This document shows positions 1-4,561 of a DNA stretch of 12,936 bases, piece after piece. The notes under the pieces were generated by a model. It was not told the origin of the DNA. It saw only the letters and a program-made list of their open reading frames with translations, and did not search any database. A program made the position numbers and the translations under genes. Position 1 is the first letter of the stretch, and every line of letters begins with the position of its first letter. The DNA is from Pseudomonadota bacterium (GTDB taxonomy: Bacteria; Desulfobacterota; Desulfovibrionia; Desulfovibrionales; Desulfovibrionaceae). Where the stretch lies: NCBI GenBank assembly GCA_023450535.1, contig JAEXGX010000253.1:1-12936 (forward strand). The letters run 5' to 3'.

Positions 1-31
1 GGATATGAACGCCCATCGCTCCAAGGACTTT

Positions 32-48
32 TGGGCCGTTTAGGCCCA
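32..48. other. Short GC-rich hairpin
   Basis: TGGGCC at 32-37 pairs with GGCCCA at 43-48 around the 5-base loop GTTTA. No U-run follows on either strand, so I do not call it a terminator. It could be chance or part of a structure at the end of a gene left of the window. Confidence 0.3.
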
Positions 49-118
49 CATACCGCTCATATTTGCGGTTTGGCTGCTGTCTGAGCGCATAGAGCGAGAA
101 CACGGCAATCGGTACTGA

Positions 119-403
119 ATGGCTCAAGAAATCGGGGCAAGCCTAAGTACATACTGCTCCCAAAATCCTGACAAGACAATGATGGATGCCCTAAGCGTCC
201 TTTCCGAACCGGAACAGGTTTCCGATATTTCCGCTGACGGCTCTGCGAGAGTCTCGGTTGATGTCGGGCATTTTTTTCTTCAGGAAGCCTTTGCCGCGTT
301 GCAGGAGCGTGATCCCTTAGCAATTTATAAAGCCAAAATTTCTCTAAACCGCCCGGCCGGCGTCATTTTTTCTCGACCTGTGTTCCCGAGTCTGGCATGC
401 TGA
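119..403 (+). CDS. Weak hypothetical ORF (94 codons)
   Basis: I do not recognise this product. The reading frame starts at an ATG that directly follows an in-frame TGA (TGAATG at 116-121), and the same frame is also open from 44 to 115. It therefore reads like the end of one ORF abutting another, or one gene broken by stops (TAG 41-43, TGA 116-118). The predicted protein is mildly acidic in the middle, has no signal peptide, no membrane segment and no motif I can name, and its last 20 residues look non-globular. No clear ribosome site precedes the ATG. The overlapping minus-strand ORF at 57-323 looks worse (Arg/Pro/Ser-rich shadow). It could be a real small protein, a gene remnant or noise. 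The rest of 1-511 holds a small hairpin (32-48) and otherwise nothing I can support. Confidence 0.25.
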   Translation: MAQEIGASLSTYCSQNPDKTMMDALSVLSEPEQVSDISADGSARVSVDVGHFFLQEAFAALQERDPLAIYKAKISLNRPAGVIFSRPVFPSLAC

Positions 404-511
404 TGTTGCCCCTGTATTGTCTCAACGCGTCTTGTGAGGGAAAGCGGCTGCTTAACACAGTCCAGGGATGTCCGCTGCTCCCCTCCGTTGCCCGGAGTCA
501 GATAGCGCAGC

Positions 512-919
512 ATGAAAAAGATCATGAACGCTCTTTATGTTTCACTGTTGTCGATATCTCTGTCGCTTTCCGCCTGCGCGTTCCTGACCCCGCAGCAAAT
601 TATTCCCACGGCGATTTCACTGTATAATCCGCAGAAGGTGGGAACCTATTATGCTGAAGCCTCTCTGATCGAAGGCAAGACACAAAAGGAATATGTGTTG
701 AGAACCATAGGCGCGCCTGATCTTTCCGGCGTGAGGAATCAATATTCCTATATAACATATACCTATAGTTTCAGGCCATCACACATAAAGGCAAAAGTGC
801 GTATTGTCCGAAGAGATGGCACGGATGTTGAGATTCTTGTCGGCAAGGGAGAAAAATACACGGCATTTACCATATATTTCGACATAAAGGGCATTATAAC
901 CAATATCTATATAAGCTAG
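512..919 (+). CDS. BamE/SmpA-OmlA-like outer-membrane lipoprotein
   Basis: A 135-residue protein with a type II signal peptide: MKK start, hydrophobic stretch from about residue 7 to 20, and lipobox Leu-Ser-Ala-Cys with Cys22 as the lipidated residue. The residue after Cys is Ala, not Asp, so outer-membrane sorting by Lol is expected. The mature part follows the BamE (SmpA/OmlA) pattern: an I-x-x-G-K-T-x-x-x-V-L-x-x-I-G-A-P-D segment around residues 51-70, a Tyr-rich strand, and a final strand-forming F-D-x-K-G-x-I-x-x-I-Y-I at the C terminus. BamE-type proteins stabilise the BAM complex that inserts beta-barrels, but this fold is also used by unrelated small lipoproteins, so a role in barrel assembly is inference. 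It stands alone, convergent with the glycosylase gene 24 bases downstream. The ribosome site is weak (CGGAG about 14 bases upstream); ATG 524 is an alternative start. Confidence 0.8.
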   Translation: MKKIMNALYVSLLSISLSLSACAFLTPQQIIPTAISLYNPQKVGTYYAEASLIEGKTQKEYVLRTIGAPDLSGVRNQYSYITYTYSFRPSHIKAKVRIVRRDGTDVEILVGKGEKYTAFTIYFDIKGIITNIYIS

Positions 920-943
920 GCCTCACCCGCGCGGCCAATTGTC

Positions 944-1621
944 TTATGTTTCATCGGGAGTATTGTCCAGGCTGGCCCACAGATACCAGCAGGCTACAGA
1001 ACAGAACGGTGACCAGCGCTCTTTGAAGTTTATAATTTGCGCATTTTCCCCATACAGTTTTTTGACCGCGTTGTTCAGGCCGAGATCTCCCTGTGGAAGT
1101 ACATTGGCACGTCCCAGAGAAAAGATGAGGAACATCTCCGCCGTCCAGCGTCCTACTCCCTTGACGCTGACCAGCGTTTTGATCACCTCTTCATCGTCGA
1201 GCTTCCGGAACGCGGTAAAATCCACCTCGCCCGCAAGAACGGCCTGAGACAGGGCTTTGACATACTCTGCCTTTCTGGCGGAAAGTCCTGCGGCGCGCAG
1301 TGTGCTGTCTTCACAGGCCAGCAGCGCTTCCGGGGAGATTTCCCCTGCGGCATGTATACATTTTTCAAAAATGGCGCGGGCGGCCTTGGTCGACAATTGC
1401 TGGCCCGTAATAGCCCGTACCAGACGGACAAAAGGCTCCGTCTGCTCCGTGCCCATCGGGCAGGGGCCGTATTGCCGGATCAACCGGCCCATGACCGGAT
1501 CGGCCTTCCGCAAGTGGCTCATGGCTTTTCTGACCCCGGTTTTGCTGAGGAGCGCCGGGCGCGGGGAACGCAAAAACGGAGGATGCTTTGACTGTGGCTG
1601 TGGAGGCGGCTGGCGTAGCAT
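944..1621 (-). CDS. HhH-GPD DNA glycosylase, AlkA (3-methyladenine glycosylase II) type
   Basis: A 225-residue base-excision-repair glycosylase, expected to cut the N-glycosidic bond of alkylated purines in DNA. Visible landmarks: A-I-T-G-Q-Q-L-S at residues 70-77, typical of the AlkA/MAG family; the helix-hairpin-helix V-S-V-K-G-V-G-R-W-T-A at 151-161; and the catalytic Asp179 in Q-G-D-L-G-L. The C-terminal W-S-P-F-C-S-V-A-C-W-Y-L-W corresponds to the family's W-x-P-x-R-S-x-A-x-x-Y-L-W, with Cys where Arg is usual. There is no Cys cluster for an iron-sulfur site, which argues against EndoIII/MutY. Length fits the short bacterial MAG branch without the AlkA N-terminal domain. The start at 1621 is well supported by AAGGAG six bases upstream, although the first ~33 residues are a Pro/Arg-rich extension and Met34 is an alternative. 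It is divergent from slyX across 164 bases. Confidence 0.9.
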   Translation of the reverse strand: MLRQPPPQPQSKHPPFLRSPRPALLSKTGVRKAMSHLRKADPVMGRLIRQYGPCPMGTEQTEPFVRLVRAITGQQLSTKAARAIFEKCIHAAGEISPEALLACEDSTLRAAGLSARKAEYVKALSQAVLAGEVDFTAFRKLDDEEVIKTLVSVKGVGRWTAEMFLIFSLGRANVLPQGDLGLNNAVKKLYGENAQIINFKERWSPFCSVACWYLWASLDNTPDET

Positions 1622-1703
1622 AAAAAACTCCTTCGCGGCTCCAGTTTATCCGCAAGAGCGCACAAAAGAAACCGCCATCTCCTGCCCTGCCTGCAAAACC
1701 TGT

Positions 1704-1732
1704 TTGACATTTTCGCGGCGAACATCAACGAT
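1704..1732 (+). promoter_or_regulatory. Candidate promoter for slyX
   Basis: A perfect -35 hexamer TTGACA (1704-1709) lies 77 bases before the slyX start, but the matching -10 at 17-bp spacing (1727-1732, AACGAT) fits only three of six consensus bases. Position and orientation suit slyX; strength is uncertain. Confidence 0.35.
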
Positions 1733-1785
1733 ACCTATCCGCGGGTGATCGCGCAAAATTTAAAACATCGCCGGAAGGAAGCAAT

Positions 1786-2007
1786 ATGGACATGGAAACC
1801 CGTCTGACGCGGCTTGAAGAACAACTGTATTTTCAAGAACATGCCGTTCAGGAGCTGCATGAAGCACTGCTTGCCCAACAGAAGCAGATCGATCTTATGG
1901 AAAGCGCGCTGAAGCGCATGGCAGAGCGGGAACAGAAGCTGCTGGACATGGTGGGAGACAAGCCCGAAAACACCATGCCTCCGCACTACATGCCGGAGCG
2001 GTATTAG
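1786..2007 (+). CDS. slyX: SlyX family coiled-coil protein
   Basis: A 73-residue protein, the usual SlyX length. Residues 1-57 form an almost continuous charged heptad pattern (R-L-x-x-L-E-E-Q-L-x-F-Q-E at the start), predicted to be a coiled coil, and the C terminus carries the family's hallmark P-P-H-Y (residues 66-69). SlyX is a widespread small proteobacterial protein of unknown molecular function, first noted next to slyD in E. coli; it is expected to be cytoplasmic and self-associating. A strong ribosome site, GGAAGGAAG, lies just before the ATG, so the start is secure. The stop codon is the first part of the stem-loop at 2007-2031, and the next gene is convergent. Confidence 0.9.
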   Translation: MDMETRLTRLEEQLYFQEHAVQELHEALLAQQKQIDLMESALKRMAEREQKLLDMVGDKPENTMPPHYMPERY

Positions 2008-2047
2008 AGCATTTTCAAAGTGAAAATGCTCGCGGGGACTCGCCGCG
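2007..2047. repeat. Tandem stem-loops between convergent slyX and EamA gene
   Basis: GAGCATTTTCA (2007-2017) pairs perfectly with TGAAAATGCTC (2021-2031) over a 3-base loop, and CGCGG (2031-2035) pairs with CCGCG (2043-2047) directly after. There is no U-run, so this is not a textbook terminator. Its place between two converging genes suits a bidirectional transcript-end structure or an interspersed palindromic (REP-like) element; only a genome-wide copy count could tell. Confidence 0.55.
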
Positions 2048-2076
2048 CTCTGAACGGTTATGCCTTGAACGCCGCG

Positions 2077-2994
2077 TCACGCCGTCTCATCCGTGCGCGG
2101 CCCGGTCTTTTTTTCTTTTGTTTTCAGCCCGCTGACCAGGACTCCGGCGATAACCAGCGCGCCGCCCAGCAGCGCCAGCGCGGGCAGACGCTCGCCTGCC
2201 AGACGTCCGAATACGCCGCCCCAGACCGGCTCACAGGAATAGATCAACGTGGCGCGGGTGGGGCTGACGCGCCGCTGGGCCCAGTTGATAGCGCTCTGGA
2301 TCAGTGCGCTGGCTACGCCCAGCCCGCAGGCGGCGCAGACTACAAGCCAGGAAAATTCGGGTACGCGTTCCCCGGCAACGGGCATCAGCCCGAAGCTCAA
2401 TACGGCGGCCACCGCCACCTGCACCAGCGTGATGCGCCGCGCGTTCACCCTGGGCGCAACCAGGCCGATGAGAATAATCTCTGCCGCAATGGCCAGCGCG
2501 CCCAGAGCGGTGAGTATCTCCCCTCTGCCTGTCCCGGCGGCCAACCCGGCGGAAACGCCGTCCGACCCGGAAAGCAGAACCAGACCGGGAAAGGCCAGGG
2601 CGATGCCGAACCAGGCCATGCGCCCCGGAGCCTGCCGCATCACGCCCCATTGCAGCAGCGGCACCAGCGGCACGTAAAAGGCGGTGATAAAGGCGGACTT
2701 GCTGGCGGAGATGCTTTGCAGGCCGCAGGTTTGCAAGGCGTAACCCGCAAAGATGGAAACACCGATGGCCGATCCGGCCAGAAGCTCCTGCCGGGTAAAG
2801 CCGCGCAGTACGGGCAGGGTGAGTGGCAGCATGACCAGCGTTGCCCCGGCGAAGCGCAGCCCCACAAAAAACAGCGGCCCTGTTTCTTCCAGCGCGTAGC
2901 GGATGATCAGAAAGGTCGCGCCCCAGATCATGGTGATGAAGATCAGGGTTGATTCTTCCAGGTTGAAGCGTGAAGGCGCGCCGGGACCTTTCAT
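2077..2994 (-). CDS. EamA/DMT-superfamily transporter
   Basis: A 305-residue inner-membrane protein with about ten hydrophobic segments arranged as two EamA repeats (roughly residues 12-138 and 150-288), the drug/metabolite transporter architecture. Family landmarks include I-W-G-A-T-F-L-I-I-R-Y near residue 24 in the first helix and the second-repeat segment S-P-T-R-A-T-L-I-Y-S-C-E-P-V-W with its conserved Glu-Pro. The C terminus is a short basic tail. Substrate cannot be read from sequence; the superfamily exports amino acids, metabolites and drugs. I place the start at ATG 2994: the TTG codon just before it lies only four bases from AAGGA, while ATG 2994 sits seven bases away. It follows the TauE/SafE gene by 80 bases on the same strand, so the two may be cotranscribed. 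Its leader matches the pyrE leader almost exactly (see that entry). Confidence 0.92.
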   Translation of the reverse strand: MKGPGAPSRFNLEESTLIFITMIWGATFLIIRYALEETGPLFFVGLRFAGATLVMLPLTLPVLRGFTRQELLAGSAIGVSIFAGYALQTCGLQSISASKSAFITAFYVPLVPLLQWGVMRQAPGRMAWFGIALAFPGLVLLSGSDGVSAGLAAGTGRGEILTALGALAIAAEIILIGLVAPRVNARRITLVQVAVAAVLSFGLMPVAGERVPEFSWLVVCAACGLGVASALIQSAINWAQRRVSPTRATLIYSCEPVWGGVFGRLAGERLPALALLGGALVIAGVLVSGLKTKEKKTGPRTDETA

Positions 2995-3015
2995 CAAAAT
3001 TTCCTTTATGGCTTG
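2990..3015 (-). repeat. Leader block shared with pyrE (copy 1)
   Basis: On the minus strand the block contains CCATAAAGGAAATTTTGATG plus flanks: 22 identical bases followed by one mismatch and three more matches, compared with 11698-11723. It carries the ribosome site AAGGA and the start codon of the EamA gene. Confidence 0.85.
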
Positions 3016-3059
3016 GGAGCTCTTCCTTCAGAGGTGGAGCCGACTGTGGATTGAAACAT
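3006..3059 (-). CDS. Possible 17-residue upstream ORF in EamA leader
   Basis: ATG 3059 opens a frame reading MFQSTVGSTSEGRAPKP and stopping at TAA 3006-3008, 11 bases before the EamA start codon. The stop lies inside the shared leader block, so the last codons (AAG CCA TAA) parallel those of the upstream ORF before pyrE. An AGG lies 11 bases upstream of the ATG, which is weak. It may be chance; its interest comes only from the parallel with pyrE. Confidence 0.25.
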   Translation of the reverse strand: MFQSTVGSTSEGRAPKP

Positions 3060-3074
3060 GTCATGTTCAGCCTG

Positions 3075-3836
3075 TTACAGGAAAAAGCGGTACGCCAACG
3101 TTGCGATCAGCAGCGTCAGCGTCACGTACAGCAGGCCGCGCACGGCCCGTGCGCCTACCCGGATAGCCAGCCGCACGCCAATCTGATTTCCCGCGATATT
3201 GGCTATCGCGCAGGGGATGCCCAACGCATAGAGCACTACCCCGCCGGAGGCGAAGGTGAGCAGCGCGCCCGCATTGGAAGCCAGGTTGAACACCTTGGCC
3301 GTGGCCGAGGCCCGAACCAGCCCCATGCGCAGGAGAATATGCTGGGCAATGATGAAAAAACTGCCGGTGCCGGGGCCAAAGAAGCCGTCATAGGCCCCGA
3401 TGACAAAGCCCATGATCAGTACCTTGGGCCACAGCCCGCGTTCCGGTAAATTCCCTTCGCGGGTATAGGATCGCCCGGAAAACAAAGAGAGCAGCAGTCC
3501 GGCAGGCAGTAGAAAGACAAGTATCCGGCCCATGTGGGCGCTCTCCACCTGCATGGCCAGCCAGGAGCCGAACACTGCGCCGAGAAAGGCCGAGGCAAAG
3601 CCCGCCGGGGCAATGCGCGTAACTACCAGATGGTGGCGGGCAAAGGTCCACAGCGCGGTCAAAGAACCGAGCGTGGTAGCGAACTTGCCCGATCCCAAGG
3701 CCATATGTGGCGGAATCCCGGCCAGCAGCATGGCCGGGACGCTGATCAGACCGCCACCGCCCGCCACGGCATCGACAAAACCAGCAACCATAAAGGCGAG
3801 AGCGCAAAAAAGAATAACGGAAAGTGAAAGTTCCAT
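3075..3836 (-). CDS. TauE/SafE (TSUP, YfcA-like) permease
   Basis: A 253-residue inner-membrane protein of the TSUP family (formerly DUF81), whose characterised members export sulfite, sulfoacetate or other organosulfur compounds. The two halves repeat the family signature: G-F-V-D-A-V-A-G-G-G-G-L-I-S-V-P-A near the N terminus and G-F-V-I-G-A-Y-D-G-F-F-G-P-G-T-G-S about residue 140, with roughly eight hydrophobic segments overall. The closest named pattern is E. coli YfcA, whose substrate is unknown. In a sulfidogen, sulfite or related export is plausible but inferred. I chose ATG 3836 because AGGA lies seven bases before it and the protein then begins right at the first membrane helix, as in YfcA; ATG 3851 would add five residues. 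The EamA gene follows after 80 bases. Confidence 0.92.
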   Translation of the reverse strand: MELSLSVILFCALAFMVAGFVDAVAGGGGLISVPAMLLAGIPPHMALGSGKFATTLGSLTALWTFARHHLVVTRIAPAGFASAFLGAVFGSWLAMQVESAHMGRILVFLLPAGLLLSLFSGRSYTREGNLPERGLWPKVLIMGFVIGAYDGFFGPGTGSFFIIAQHILLRMGLVRASATAKVFNLASNAGALLTFASGGVVLYALGIPCAIANIAGNQIGVRLAIRVGARAVRGLLYVTLTLLIATLAYRFFL

Positions 3837-3919
3837 ACCCGCATCCTGCATGTTTCATTCCGCAGTCGGTGGATAAAGGCCGTGCGGATTACCCTGTCTG
3901 AAGGGAGGGGAGCGGAAGA

Positions 3920-3948
3920 GGATTTCATCGGCTTCACCGATTTGTCAA
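3920..3948 (-). promoter_or_regulatory. Candidate promoter/operator for TauE-EamA genes
   Basis: On the minus strand a perfect -35 TTGACA (3943-3948) lies about 110 bases before the permease start. The -10 at 17-bp spacing (AAATCC) is poor. The spacer contains the inverted repeat ATCGG-N5-CCGAT (3927-3941), which could be an activator or repressor site compensating for the poor -10. Function is inference. Confidence 0.35.
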
Positions 3949-3990
3949 CGCCAGTTTTCCTCTTCATACGGATATTTCATGTTCTTTAGC

Positions 3991-4028
3991 AAAAATCTTC
4001 GAGTGTTGACAGCACTCGGAGATTTTTT
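3991..4028. terminator. Strong bidirectional terminator-like stem-loop
   Basis: AAAAATCTTCGAGTG (3991-4005) pairs with 4013-4027 over the 7-base loop TTGACAG; all 15 positions pair, one as G-U. T-runs follow on both strands (six T at 4023-4028 on the plus strand, five on the minus strand). No intact gene ends here on either side, so its parent transcript is missing; see findings. Confidence 0.7.
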
Positions 4029-4059
4029 CTTTTCCCAGAACAACGCCGGTAATTTTATT

Positions 4060-4320
4060 CTTTTTCAAGGCAGGTATCCTTTCTAGAGCCATAAAAGGCA
4101 AACGGGCGGGCCTGGATACGCTGGAAACCAAGCTGGACGGCGAAAATAATTAAATTTGGCTTGGCCCGCTCCTGCTGGTCAAGGGGATGACGCAGGGAGC
4201 GGGCGGCAACAAATAGGACCTGCTGCTGGAATGGGCCGCCCCCGACGCGAGAACACACGTCTGAGCCATGCCCTTGAGGGCGTTTCCGGAACAGAAATCC
4301 AGATAAATTTCAACAAAAAA
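4060..4320 (+). pseudogene. Possible decayed coding remnant
   Basis: This stretch is GC-rich and codon-like compared with its AT-rich surroundings but has no intact frame. In the plus direction one frame reads A-G-L-D-T-L-E-T-K-L-D-G-E-N-N and stops at about 4150; another continues with L-L-L-V-K-G-M-T-Q-G and D-L-L-L-E-W-A-A-P, interrupted by stops. A 67-codon minus-strand ORF (4055-4258) overlaps but has no ribosome site or recognisable motif. I cannot name the ancestor. It may be only base-composition noise. Confidence 0.2.
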
Positions 4321-4442
4321 GTATAATTTTTGTCATCATACCGTTATCACTAACAGTATCATTTCTCTATCACGGAACTGGTTCTAGTCCCAGGGGAAAT
4401 CCGTATTTTTCTTCATCTGTCCAACAACATTTTGCAAGGTGC

Positions 4443-4460
4443 GAAAAAGCACGCTTTTTC
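4443..4460. promoter_or_regulatory. Inverted repeat upstream of the autotransporter promoter
   Basis: GAAAAAGC-AC-GCTTTTTC is a perfect 8-bp inverted repeat 18 bases before the candidate -35 box. It could bind a regulator, or end read-through transcription from the left because a T-run forms its right arm. Confidence 0.35.
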
Positions 4461-4478
4461 TCCTTCAACATTCAACTA

Positions 4479-4506
4479 TTGACGTTGTTCATGTTGATTG
4501 TACGAT
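4479..4506 (+). promoter_or_regulatory. Candidate sigma-70 promoter for the autotransporter
   Basis: TTGACG (4479-4484) and TACGAT (4501-4506) are separated by 16 bp. Five of six and four of six bases match consensus. Transcription would begin near 4513, giving a leader of about 50 bases to ATG 4562 and making the far-upstream TTG 4526 an unlikely start. Confidence 0.5.
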
Positions 4507-4561
4507 CTCTGCGGATGTATGATGATTGCAAGTGAAGGAAAATAAAAGAGGATACCGTATA

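Larger units (their letters stand above)
3852..4478. other. Long intergenic stretch before the autotransporter
   Basis: Apart from the candidate permease promoter, the stem-loop at 3991-4028 and the possible remnant at 4060-4320, this stretch contains AT-rich inverted repeats and no supportable gene. One is ACAAAAA (4313-4319) with TTTTTGT (4327-4333). Another is the imperfect palindrome 4338-4359, with arms ATAC-c-GTTA and TAAC-a-GTAT around TCAC. A third is GAAAAAGC (4443-4450) with GCTTTTTC (4453-4460). The last two are candidate regulator sites for the autotransporter gene. Confidence 0.5.

Noticed and set aside
1626..1803. Open plus-strand frame reading L-F-D-I-F-A-A-N-I-N-D-T-Y-P-R-V before slyX
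   Set aside because: It looks protein-like but has no ATG, GTG or TTG start at a useful place, and it covers the divergent promoter region of the glycosylase and slyX.
2020..2952. 310-codon plus-strand ORF antisense to the EamA gene
   Set aside because: Gln/Gly/Ala-rich with no domain; its length follows from the codon bias of the opposite gene.
2231..3064. 277-codon minus-strand ORF starting ATGACATG and overlapping the EamA gene in another frame
   Set aside because: Arg/His/Gly-rich composition typical of an out-of-frame shadow of a GC-rich gene, while the overlapped frame encodes a clear ten-helix transporter.
4526..4561. TTG start extending the autotransporter by 12 residues
   Set aside because: The candidate -10 box at 4501-4506 leaves no room for a leader and there is no ribosome site, whereas ATG 4562 has AGAGGA at good spacing.
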